This document shows, piece by piece, positions 43,172 to 51,204 of a stretch of 64,000 nucleotides of DNA; position 1 is the first letter of the stretch, and each line of letters begins with the position of its first letter. A model generated the notes under the pieces. That model was not told the origin of the DNA, searched no databases, and was given only the letters and a program-made list of their open reading frames with translations. Both the position numbers and the translations under genes were made by a program. This DNA is from DATLGB01 sp963740765 (lineage in GTDB: Bacteria > Actinomycetota > Thermoleophilia > Solirubrobacterales > Solirubrobacteraceae), in the NCBI GenBank assembly GCA_963740765.1, contig CAVUFN010000008.1, forward strand, positions 372,001 to 436,000, given 5' to 3'.

Positions 43172-44720
43172 AGAACTTGGTGGCCAGCAGGGCGAGGGAG
43201 GTGACCTGGAAGACGACGAGGAAGCCGAGCCACGCCCCGGCGAAGGTGGGCTGCAGGCGGCGCGGGAGCGCGGTCAGCGCGCCGGCCACCGCGAGCGCGC
43301 CGAGGCTCGCGACGGGGAACAGGTAGCGGCCCTGGGCGAACGGCAGCGCCCCGCTGATCCCGTTGGCGTAGTCCTGCAGGTGCACGCCGCCGAGGACCGC
43401 GCCGGCCGCCAGCACGAAGGTGATCGGGAGGGCCGGCGAGCCCGTCCGCACCGTGGTCGCGCGGCGGTTCCGGAAGGCGCGCACGGCGAGCAGCGCCAGT
43501 CCGGCGAGGATCACCAGGGTGATGACGAAGAAGATCCGGTAGACCCAGCGCGGGAACCAGATGTTCACCCAGCCGAACGTCCCCCACGAGGTGCCGAGCC
43601 AGAGGTTGTAGACCGGCAGGTCGCTGATCACCGGGTACATGAAGATCTGGCGGTCCATGAAGCCGGGGTTGGGCAGGTAGAACTGCCACAGGTAGGAGGC
43701 GAAGCGGTGCAGGTTCGGCCGCTCGGCGACGGCGTTGGCCAGCTGCGCCGGCAGGACGCCGGCGGCCTCGCCGATCAGCAGCAGCACGAGCGGCACCACG
43801 ATCAGCACCGCGGCCAGGCCGAGCAGCGGCTTGAGGCGGTCGTCGGTGCGCGCGCGCACGGCGGGCAGCCCGGCCACGACGGCGAACAACGCCGCGGGGA
43901 ACAAGGCGGCGCCGGACACCTTCGCGGCGGCCGCGACGAGCACCGTCGCGAACAGCGCGATCGCGGGCCACAACCGCGTGCCCCGGCGCGCGATCCGCGC
44001 CATCTGCCACAGCGCGAGCGTGCACGTCGCGGTCAGCATCGCGTCCGGGTTCACCGCCGCGGAGATGAAGGTGATCATCGGCCACAGCCCGAGCGTCCCG
44101 GCGGCGACGAGCTGGGGGAGACGGCGGCGGCCGAAGACCTCGCCGGCGAGCAACCAGCCCCCGGCGGCGGTCACCAGCACCCACAGGCCCGAGAACCAGC
44201 GCATCCAGGTCAGCCGGTCGATCGCCGTGCCCGACGAGGCGGCGCGGTAGGGCAGGCTCTCGAGCGCGTAGTAGAGCGGCGGGTACGAGGTCGCGCCCGA
44301 CTGCTCGCCGCCGTTGTCGCGGCGCAGCGTCGGCTCCACGCGGTTGTAGCGCCGCTCGGCGGACTCGGCCCAGGGCGGGCGGGTGAAGGGGTCGACCATC
44401 ACCGCGGGGGCGTTGCTCGCCTCGATGCTCCCGATCGTGTTCGAGGACACGACGAGCGGGTCGATCAACTCGGGCTCGCCGGTGTCGGGGTTGGGGATCG
44501 TGATCGTCCCGGCGCGGTCGGGCTTCGTCCCGTACTCGGCGAGCGACTCGGCGTAGCCGAAGTGCGCGATCTCGTCCGGCACCTGCCAGGCGGGATCCCA
44601 GAACGTCCAGATCGTCGTGCAGACCAAGACGAGCGGCAGCAGCAGCGCGAGCGGCCGCGGCACTGCGCGCACGATGGTCCTCGGCGACACCGCGGGCAGG
44701 CTAGGGAAGCGCCCGCGCAT
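43164..44720 (-). CDS. DUF2142 polytopic membrane protein
   Basis: 518 residues with 10-12 membrane helices. Early motifs WDPAWQVPDEIAHFGYAESLAEYG and ERRYNRVEPTLRRDNGGEQSGATSYPPLYYALESL are typical of DUF2142 proteins, which look like GT-C glycosyltransferases or polymerases. DEIAHFGY supplies the acidic pair after TM1. It probably handles polyprenyl-linked sugars at the outer face of the membrane. Its start overlaps the end of the glycosyltransferase gene upstream by 20 bases. Confidence 0.85.
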   Translation of the reverse strand: MRGRFPSLPAVSPRTIVRAVPRPLALLLPLVLVCTTIWTFWDPAWQVPDEIAHFGYAESLAEYGTKPDRAGTITIPNPDTGEPELIDPLVVSSNTIGSIEASNAPAVMVDPFTRPPWAESAERRYNRVEPTLRRDNGGEQSGATSYPPLYYALESLPYRAASSGTAIDRLTWMRWFSGLWVLVTAAGGWLLAGEVFGRRRLPQLVAAGTLGLWPMITFISAAVNPDAMLTATCTLALWQMARIARRGTRLWPAIALFATVLVAAAAKVSGAALFPAALFAVVAGLPAVRARTDDRLKPLLGLAAVLIVVPLVLLLIGEAAGVLPAQLANAVAERPNLHRFASYLWQFYLPNPGFMDRQIFMYPVISDLPVYNLWLGTSWGTFGWVNIWFPRWVYRIFFVITLVILAGLALLAVRAFRNRRATTVRTGSPALPITFVLAAGAVLGGVHLQDYANGISGALPFAQGRYLFPVASLGALAVAGALTALPRRLQPTFAGAWLGFLVVFQVTSLALLATKFYA

Positions 44721-45825
44721 ACGAGTCCAGAGCGGCCCGGGCGGTGCGGTCCCAGCCGAACTGCGCAGCCCGCGCGGGACCGCGCGCGATCAGGTCGGCG
44801 CGCACGGCGGGGTCGTTCAGGACGCGGGCGATGCCGGTCGCCAGGGCGTCGGTGTCGCGGCCGTCGACGAGCAGGGCGGCGTCGCCGGCGACCTCGGGCA
44901 GGGACGTCGAGTCGGAGCAGACGACGGGAACGCCGCGGTGCATCGCCTCGAGGACCGGCAGCCCGAAGCCCTCGTGCAGCGACGGGTAGGCGAACGCGGT
45001 GGCCATGCGGTACAGGCCCTCGATCTCCGCGTCCTCCAGCCAGCCGGTGAAGCGCACGCGGTCCGCGACGCCGAGGTGCGCGGCGAGAGCCTTGAGCTCG
45101 TCGCTGACCCGGCCGGCGTGGCCGGTGAGCACGAGCAGCGTGGCGGGGTCCTGGCGCGCGAAGGCCTCGATCAGGCGCTCGAGGTTCTTGTGGGGGAGGG
45201 CGGCGGCGATGGACAGCAGGACGGGCGCCGCGCCGAGGTCCAGGCGGGCGCGCAGGTCGGCCTCCGGGGTGGGATCCGGGACGTCGCGCATGCCGAGCCC
45301 GAGCGGCACGACGTCGACCCTGTCCGCCGGCAGCCGCAGCTCGGCGACGACCTCGTCCTTCGTTGCCCGCGAGGAGACCTGCACCCGGGCCGAGCGCCGC
45401 GCCCCGCGCGGGACGACCAGCTCGAGGCCCAGGCGCGCCGGGGTGGGGAAGGCGCCGGGATAGTGGTGGTAGATCAGGTCGTGGACCGTCGTCACGCGCG
45501 GCATGCGGGAGTGGAACGGCGTGGTGGTCCCGAAGGAGTGCAGAAGGTCGACGCCGGCCCGGCGGGCGGCGGCCGGGAGCCGGAGCAGCTCGGTGGCGAG
45601 GCGGGCGGGCTTGTTCGCGGCGTCGACGGGCAGCGTCTCCACGCGCACGGACGCCGGCCAGCTCGGGTCGGGCAGCACGGCGCCGGCCTCGCGGCCGCAG
45701 AAGCAGACGATCTCGAGGTCGGGCCGCTCGGTGGCCAGCGCGCCGACGAGCCGGCGGGCGAAGATCTCCGTCCCGCCGACCTGCTGCGGCACGAGGTAGA
45801 GGAGGTTGATGCCGAGGCGCCTCAC
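44701..45825 (-). CDS. Glycosyltransferase family 4 protein
   Basis: 374 residues with a GT-B fold: RLGINLLYLVPQQVGGTEIFARRLVGAL at the N-terminus, VTTVHDLIYHHYPGAF, LLSIAAALPHKNLERLIEAFA, and the C-terminal donor-binding FAYPSLHEGFGLPVLEAMHRGVPVV with the E-x7-E motif. It transfers a hexose from a nucleotide sugar, probably mannose or glucose type. GTG 45825 overlaps the upstream GT gene stop (GTGA). It works in the polysaccharide locus, upstream of DUF2142. Confidence 0.92.
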   Translation of the reverse strand: MRRLGINLLYLVPQQVGGTEIFARRLVGALATERPDLEIVCFCGREAGAVLPDPSWPASVRVETLPVDAANKPARLATELLRLPAAARRAGVDLLHSFGTTTPFHSRMPRVTTVHDLIYHHYPGAFPTPARLGLELVVPRGARRSARVQVSSRATKDEVVAELRLPADRVDVVPLGLGMRDVPDPTPEADLRARLDLGAAPVLLSIAAALPHKNLERLIEAFARQDPATLLVLTGHAGRVSDELKALAAHLGVADRVRFTGWLEDAEIEGLYRMATAFAYPSLHEGFGLPVLEAMHRGVPVVCSDSTSLPEVAGDAALLVDGRDTDALATGIARVLNDPAVRADLIARGPARAAQFGWDRTARAALDSYARALP

Positions 45826-46968
45826 GCGGCGGCCTTCACGAGCGCAGCTTCGAGGCGCTCGCCGACGGCCTGCCAGTCGTAGCGCGCCTCCACGAGCGAC
45901 CGTGCCGCCGCGGCGAGGCGCGCGCGGCGCTCGCGGTCGTCCAGCAGCGCGATCAGCGCCGCGGCGAACGCGTCCGGCCCGTCGGCCATGACGAGGTGCT
46001 CGCCGTCGCGCAGGTCGGTCCCCTCGGCACCGACGGTGGTGGAGACCATGGCGCGGCCCGTCGCCGCGGCTTCGAGCACCTTCAGCCGCGAGCCGCCGCC
46101 GTCGTGGATGGGCACGGCCACGACGTGGGCGCCCGCGAACAGCGGCCGCATGTCCGGCACCTCGCCGGCGACCTCGATGCCGTCGCGGCCGCCGAAGGCC
46201 CGCAGGTCCTCCGGCGGGTGGCGGCCGGCGATGCGCAGCCGCGCGTCGGGCCGCTGGGCGCGGACCCGGGGCCAGACGTCGCGCGCGAGCCACACGCCGC
46301 CCTCGTGGTTGGGCCGGTAGTTCATGGTGCCGGTGAACAGCACGGTCGGCGGCCCGTCCGTCTCGGCTTCGGGGACGAAGGCGGCGGTGTCGACGCCGTT
46401 GGGGACCACCGTGCTGGGCTGTCCGGTGAGCGCGGCGACGAGCTCGGCGTCGCGGTCGGAGACGGTGACCATGCCCTCGTAGCGCGGCCACCAGCGGCGG
46501 GCGTGCGCGCGCAGCCGGGCCGCCTCGAAGCGGTCGCCGCGACGCGCGACCAGGTCGAAGGTCACGTCGTGCAGCTCGAGGACGCAGGGGACGTCCGGCG
46601 GCAGATGGCGGCGCCACGCGGCGGCCACGTCCCACCCGACCATGGCCACGTCCGGCCGCTCGCGGACGGGCGGGCAGGCTGCGGCCCATGACCTCGAGCA
46701 GCCACGGCTCCCAGGGGTCGGTGAGGGCACGCAGCAGCAGGCCGGGCCGGGCGAGGACGGCGTCCGCGACCTCGCGCCTCGCCGACGGCCGGACGGCCCC
46801 GATGACGCCCTGGGCCCGCGCGGCCTGCGCCTCGTCGCGCGGGATCGGGGCGGCCACGGTCACGGCGTGGCCGAGCTCCGCGAGCCGCCGCGTGACGTGG
46901 AACATCCGCCGCTGGCCGCCGGAGCCCTGCTCCAGCGGCACGAGACGGCTGAGGACGAGCACGCGCAT
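45822..46968 (-). CDS. Glycosyltransferase family 4-like protein (frameshifted near 46671)
   Basis: The N-terminal frame MRVLVLSRLVPLEQGSGGQRRMFHVTRRLAELGH runs from 46968, and the rest (VPCVLELHDVTF, VVPNGVDTAAF, VLFTGTMNYRPNHEGGVWLARDVWP, GSRLKVLEAAATGRAMVSTTVGAEG) is in another frame down to 45822. Deleting one base near 46671 gives SLPPVRERPDVAMVGWDVA and a ~380-residue protein. It is of the PelF/WbaZ-like type with sugar donor unknown. The ATG is preceded by TAGGTT at exactly 7 bases. Confidence 0.82.
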
Positions 46969-46975
46969 CGCGAGC

Positions 46976-46981
46976 AACCTA
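46976..46981 (-). promoter_or_regulatory. -10-like TAGGTT, leaderless spacing
   Basis: On the minus strand TAGGTT ends 7 bases before the ATG at 46968 and overlaps the stop codon of the flippase gene upstream. It suggests an internal transcription start within the minus-strand cluster. Confidence 0.45.
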
Positions 46982-48388
46982 GGAGGCCAGCGCGGCCTCG
47001 CCCACGCGGCGCAGCGGGCCGCCGGCGAGGACCGCGATGGCGACGAACGCCAGCGGGGCGACCGCCAGGATCGTCACGCCCGCGGCGGCGGCCTCCGCGG
47101 CGCCGACGGCAACGCCGAGCAGCGCGGCGAGGCGCAGCGCGGCGGCCGGCCCGTCGCGCCACAGCGGCCGCGCGGCCAGCCCGGCGGCGACCAGCTCCGT
47201 GCCCCACGTCAGGCGTGCGGCGGGGCCGACGCCGTAGGGGAGGGTCAGCGCGGCGTTGCCCGCGATGTTGAAGGCCAGCGCGATCAGATTGAAGCGCAGG
47301 TACGCGCCGCCGCGGCCCTCGCTGACGTAGACCGCGCCGAGCGGGATGGCGAGCATGAGCACGGCGGCGAGGGGCGCCAGCAGGCGCAGGCTGTCGGCCG
47401 CACGGGCCAGGCCGTCGCCGCCGATCAGCTCCACGAACGGCTGCGCGACGACGAGGGTCACGACGGTGACGAGGGCGCCGGCGGCCGTCAGCGCCACCAG
47501 CAGCTCCTGGACGCCGCCGTCGGCCAGCAGGCGCTGCCGCCCGCGCGCGGCCAGCAGCGGCAGCGCGGCCGACGCGATGATCCCGCCGAAGACCAGCAGC
47601 TGCTCGGCGAACTGGAAGGCGAACAGGTAGCTGGCGGCGCTGCGCTCGCCGACGGCCGCGTTGACGAACAGGACGTCGATGCGCGTGTAGAGCGTGACCA
47701 CGAGCAGGGCGCCGGCCAGCGGGGCGACCTCGCGGACCATGGAGCGGACGCGCTCGCGATCGTCGCCGGGCGGCGGGATCGCCGCGCTCGGCGTCAGCTT
47801 CAGCTCGCGCAGCATCAGCACCATCAGCACGAGACCGGGCAGGGGGTAGGCGGCCAGGCCGAGCACCGCCCGCGGGGCGTCGAGCGCGACCGCGATCCCC
47901 AGGCCGCTCAGGGCCAGGACGGCGGACAACGCCTCGAGCACGGTCTGCCGGTGCAGGCGCTGGTCGGCCTGCAGGTACGCCCCGACGTTCATCGCCACCG
48001 CCCGCGGCAGCAGCTGGGACCCGATCACCGCGCCGAGCAGCGCCGCGTCGGCGCCGCGCGAGAGCCAGGCGAGCAGCACCACGAGGGCGATGGCGGTCCC
48101 CGCGAGGACGAGCCGGACGCCGAGCACCCCGCGCGGGCGGGGCGAGGCCTCGGGGTCCTGCAGCAGCCGCCGGACCACCACCGGGGTGAGGGCCGGGTCG
48201 AGCAGGACGCCCGACATCGCCATGAGCGACAGGACCGTGACCCAGTCGGCGTAGCTGGTGATCGACAGCTCGCGCGTGACGATCGCCGTCGAGCCGAGGA
48301 CGACGACGATGGTGGCCGCTCGCGCGAGGGTCTGCGCGACGACGGTGACGGCGGCGCCGCGGCCCTCGAGCGTGGGAGAAGAGGACAC
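46979..48388 (-). CDS. Oligosaccharide flippase family protein (Wzx-like)
   Basis: 469 residues with about 12-14 hydrophobic segments and no large loops, for example ATIVVVLGSTAIVT, VVTLYTRIDVLFVNAAVGERSAASYLFAFQFAEQLL and a long Ala/Leu-rich C-terminus. The pattern of Arg-Asp pairs in short loops fits the MOP/polysaccharide flippase superfamily, which moves undecaprenyl-linked oligosaccharides across the membrane. It sits opposite a divergent glycosyltransferase gene with 17 bases between starts. It would be a second export route beside Wzm/Wzt. Confidence 0.83.
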   Translation of the reverse strand: MSSSPTLEGRGAAVTVVAQTLARAATIVVVLGSTAIVTRELSITSYADWVTVLSLMAMSGVLLDPALTPVVVRRLLQDPEASPRPRGVLGVRLVLAGTAIALVVLLAWLSRGADAALLGAVIGSQLLPRAVAMNVGAYLQADQRLHRQTVLEALSAVLALSGLGIAVALDAPRAVLGLAAYPLPGLVLMVLMLRELKLTPSAAIPPPGDDRERVRSMVREVAPLAGALLVVTLYTRIDVLFVNAAVGERSAASYLFAFQFAEQLLVFGGIIASAALPLLAARGRQRLLADGGVQELLVALTAAGALVTVVTLVVAQPFVELIGGDGLARAADSLRLLAPLAAVLMLAIPLGAVYVSEGRGGAYLRFNLIALAFNIAGNAALTLPYGVGPAARLTWGTELVAAGLAARPLWRDGPAAALRLAALLGVAVGAAEAAAAGVTILAVAPLAFVAIAVLAGGPLRRVGEAALAS

Positions 48389-48405
48389 GCGACTAGAACC
48401 TGGGC

Positions 48406-49533
48406 ATGCGAGTCGCGCTGATTCGGGGCAGCCTAATCGGCCCCTGGGAGTTCGGGAACCACGTCGTCGACGGCGTCGACGTCGAGCTGATGGCCGCCCG
48501 GGGCGGCGCGGAGGGCCTCGCGCCGCCGTTCGCGGTGCGCGAGCTGCGCTCGCCGGCCCAGGTGCTCAGCCGGCTGTCGCCGCGGGCCACCGGCCTGCTG
48601 GAGCTGGTGGCCGGCAGCATCCAGTACCTCTCGGGCCTCGAGGAGGCGCTCGACGGCTTCGACGTCGCCCACGCCACCGAGGTCTACATGCCGATGACGC
48701 TGCAGGCGTGTGACGCGCGTGACCGGGGCCGCTGCCGCGTCGTCGTCGCCTCCGTCATGGAGAACCGCGCCTTCCAGCCCGATCACAACCGCTTCGAGCG
48801 CCGGCGCATCGATCGGATCGCCCGCCGCGTCGACCACTTCGTCGCCATGAGCGAGGCGGCCCGGCTGCACCTCGAGCTCTACGGGGTCGAACCCGAGCGG
48901 ATCACCGTCCGGCCCAACGGCATCGACACCGAGCGGTTCCGGCCCGCACCGGGGCCCGCGGAGCACCAGGGCCTGCGGGTGCTGAGCGTCTCCCGGCTCG
49001 AGTACGGCAAGGGCGTCGAGGATCTCGTGATCGCCATCGGCCTGCTCGCCCGCCGCGGGGTCGACGCCCGCGTCACCCTGCAGGGGCGCGGACCGCTGGA
49101 GCGGCGCCTGCGGCAGATCGCCGCCGCCATGGGCGTCACCGAGCGCGTGACCTTCGGCGGGTTCGTCCCGTATCCGGGGCTGCCCGAGGTCTACCGCGCC
49201 CACGACGTCTTCGTGCTCGCCAGTGGCGCGACGCGCTACTGGCAGGAGCAGCTCGGCTACGCGGTGCTGGAGGCGATGGCCAGCGGGCTGCCGGTGATCG
49301 CGGGAGCGTCGGGATCGCTGCCCGAGGTGGTCGGCCGCGACGACGCGCTGGTGCGACCGCACGACCCCGAGGCGCTCGCCGACGCGCTCGAGGCACTCAC
49401 CGACCCCTCCGTGCGCGCCGACCGCGGCGCCTTCAGCCGCCGCCGTGCGCTCGAGCGCTACGACCAGCGCGACGCCGCCGCCGACCTGCGCGACCTCTAC
49501 GCGCGGCTGCTGAAGGACGCCCGCACGCCGTAG
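48406..49533 (+). CDS. Glycosyltransferase family 4 protein
   Basis: 375 residues of GT-B type. The N-terminal domain ends with FDVAHATEVYMPMTLQACD and FVAMSEAARLHLELYGVEPERITVRPNGID. The donor domain has LSVSRLEYGKGVEDLVIAIGLL, FVLASGATRYWQEQLGYAVLEAMASGLPVIAGASGSLPEVV with the E-x7-E-type motif. It transfers a nucleotide-activated sugar in the polysaccharide locus. ATG 48406; its last 37 bases overlap the convergent methyltransferase gene. Confidence 0.9.
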   Translation: MRVALIRGSLIGPWEFGNHVVDGVDVELMAARGGAEGLAPPFAVRELRSPAQVLSRLSPRATGLLELVAGSIQYLSGLEEALDGFDVAHATEVYMPMTLQACDARDRGRCRVVVASVMENRAFQPDHNRFERRRIDRIARRVDHFVAMSEAARLHLELYGVEPERITVRPNGIDTERFRPAPGPAEHQGLRVLSVSRLEYGKGVEDLVIAIGLLARRGVDARVTLQGRGPLERRLRQIAAAMGVTERVTFGGFVPYPGLPEVYRAHDVFVLASGATRYWQEQLGYAVLEAMASGLPVIAGASGSLPEVVGRDDALVRPHDPEALADALEALTDPSVRADRGAFSRRRALERYDQRDAAADLRDLYARLLKDARTP

Positions 49534-50198
49534 CCGAGGGGCAGCGCCCGCCGCCGGTCGAAGCGGTCCAGCCACGGCAGCCAGGCGGTCATGACCCGCA
49601 CGATGCCCGTGAACAGCCGGGCCGGGGTGAGCGCGCCGAGCTCCACGCCGGTCGCGGCGGCGCCGTTGCGTCCCAGGAACGCCAGCGCGCTGAAGTAGCC
49701 ACCCAGCGGCCGCACGGTCACGTGGGTGAACCCGGCCTCGTGCACCAGCGCGGCGAGGGCGTGGCGCGTGTAGCGGTAGTAGTCGTGGGGCTCCTCGTGC
49801 AGCTCGCCGACGAACGGAACCGTGAGCCACAGCTCCCCGTCCGGGGCCAGGACGCGTGCGAGCTCGGCCAGCACGGCGGCGGGATCGGCGATGTGCTCGA
49901 GCACCTGGGTGCACACGACGAGGTCGAACGCGGCGTCGGGCACCGGGAGGTCGGTCAGGGACGCGACGATCGTGGCGTGCGCCGAGCCGGGATGGACGGA
50001 CTGCTCCCAGTCGGAGGACACGTAGTCGCAGTGGGCGAACAGCGGGGCGTACGGGGCGTCGCCCGCGCCGGCGTCGAGCACCCGGGTGCCGGGCGGCGCC
50101 AGGTCCGCAGCCTGGCGGGTCCAGGCCAGGATCAGGCGGCGGTCGATCGGGGACTGCGCGACGAAGTCAGCCAGGGCGGGAGAACCGGGCGGGGACAT
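49497..50198 (-). CDS. Class I SAM-dependent methyltransferase
   Basis: 233 residues. SAM-binding motif RVLDAGAGDAPYAPLFAHC, motif II-like VSSDWEQSVHPGSA, then AAFDLVVCTQVLEHIADP and LAPDGELWLTVPFVGELHEEPHDYYRYTRHALAALVHEAGF. It belongs to the UbiE/Methyltransf_11 group and probably methylates a sugar or polysaccharide. ATG 50198 is preferred to the GTG at 50207 because TAGGGT ends 7 bases before it. It is divergent from the glycosyltransferase at 50254. Confidence 0.87.
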   Translation of the reverse strand: MSPPGSPALADFVAQSPIDRRLILAWTRQAADLAPPGTRVLDAGAGDAPYAPLFAHCDYVSSDWEQSVHPGSAHATIVASLTDLPVPDAAFDLVVCTQVLEHIADPAAVLAELARVLAPDGELWLTVPFVGELHEEPHDYYRYTRHALAALVHEAGFTHVTVRPLGGYFSALAFLGRNGAAATGVELGALTPARLFTGIVRVMTAWLPWLDRFDRRRALPLGYGVRASFSSRA

Positions 50199-50205
50199 GG
50201 GCGTC

Positions 50206-50211
50206 ACCCTA
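50206..50211 (-). promoter_or_regulatory. -10-like TAGGGT, leaderless spacing
   Basis: On the minus strand TAGGGT ends exactly 7 bases before the ATG at 50198. It decides that start over GTG 50207. Confidence 0.45.
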
Positions 50212-50238
50212 GGTCGGCCGGAGGCGGCCGGGTGGACC

Positions 50239-50244
50239 TATCTT
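50239..50244 (+). promoter_or_regulatory. -10-like TATCTT, 9-base spacing
   Basis: TATCTT ends 9 bases before the ATG at 50254. With the minus-strand TAGGGT at 50206-50211 it forms a divergent promoter region of about 55 bases. Confidence 0.45.
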
Positions 50245-50253
50245 CAGGGGTTC

Positions 50254-51204
50254 ATGAGCCGCCTGCGCATCGGGTTCCTCGGCGGCGTCCCGCCCGCCTT
50301 CGGCGGCTGGGGGCTCGAGCTCCAGATGCGGCGAACCGAGGCGGCGCTCATCGCGCTCGGGCATGTCGTCGAACGCGTCGAGCGCGCGCCCGCGGGCAGC
50401 GGATGGGACGTCGTCCATGCCTTCGGCAGCGAGGGCAACGTCCAGCACGCGCTGAGCCAGTGGACCGCGGCGCGGGCGCCGCTGGTCATCAGCCCCGTGC
50501 TGGTGACGCAGCCGGGGCTCTCCGAGACCGCATTGCTGCTCGCCAGCCGCTGGCCCGTGCCGGCGACGCACGACCGCCTGCGCCGCGCCGCGCTGCGCCG
50601 CGCCGACGCCCTGGTGGCGCTCGACGACTACGAGGCGCGCGTGCTGCGCCGGCTGGTCGGCCGCGGCGCGACGGTGGAGATCGTCCCGAACGGCGTCGAT
50701 CGCTTGGAGCCGGCGCCCGCCGAGCGCGAGCCGGGGTACGCGCTGCTGCTCGGCGCGGTGTCGGCCCGCAAGCGCCAGCGCGAGGTGGTCGAGGCGCTGC
50801 GCGGCCGGGTGCCCGTGGTGGTGGCGGGCGGCGTCGCCGACGATGCGGGCTGGCCCGCCTTCGCCGCCGAGACGGGCGCGGACTGGCTCGGCCACGTCGG
50901 AGATCCCGCCGTGGTGGCGCGGCTGCTCGAGGACGCCGTCGCGCTCGTGCACATGTCCCGGGCCGAGGGCCAGAGCCTCGCCGTCCTCGAGGCGCTCGCG
51001 CACGGGACGCCCGTCGTGGTGTCCGACCTGCCCAGCCACCGCCTGCTCGCCGCCGCCCATCCGGGCTGGGTCCACATCGTCGAGTCACCGGCGGAGGTGC
51101 CCGCGGCGCTCGCGGGGATCCGCGCGGAGGGTCCCCGTCCCGTCATCCCGACCTGGGCCGACGTGGCCCGGCGGCTCGAGCCGATCTACCGCCGCGTGGG
51201 CTAG
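50254..51204 (+). CDS. Glycosyltransferase (GT4-like)
   Basis: 316 residues. The N-terminal Rossmann-like domain starts SRLRIGFLGGVPPAFGGWGLELQMRRTEAAL. The second domain has IVPNGVDRLEP, YALLLGAVSARKRQREVVEALRGR and ALVHMSRAEGQSLAVLEALAHGTPVVVSDLPSH with the typical E-x7-E. It is shorter than usual GT4 proteins (about 370). Sugar and acceptor unknown. Its last 4 bases overlap the convergent GT-C-like gene. Confidence 0.87.
   Translation: MSRLRIGFLGGVPPAFGGWGLELQMRRTEAALIALGHVVERVERAPAGSGWDVVHAFGSEGNVQHALSQWTAARAPLVISPVLVTQPGLSETALLLASRWPVPATHDRLRRAALRRADALVALDDYEARVLRRLVGRGATVEIVPNGVDRLEPAPAEREPGYALLLGAVSARKRQREVVEALRGRVPVVVAGGVADDAGWPAFAAETGADWLGHVGDPAVVARLLEDAVALVHMSRAEGQSLAVLEALAHGTPVVVSDLPSHRLLAAAHPGWVHIVESPAEVPAALAGIRAEGPRPVIPTWADVARRLEPIYRRVG

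Noticed and set aside
48388..48406. Shared -10 element between the flippase and glycosyltransferase starts
   Set aside because: CTAG is present in the gap but neither strand gives a good TANNNT at 6-9 bases, so it was not listed with the other divergent promoters.
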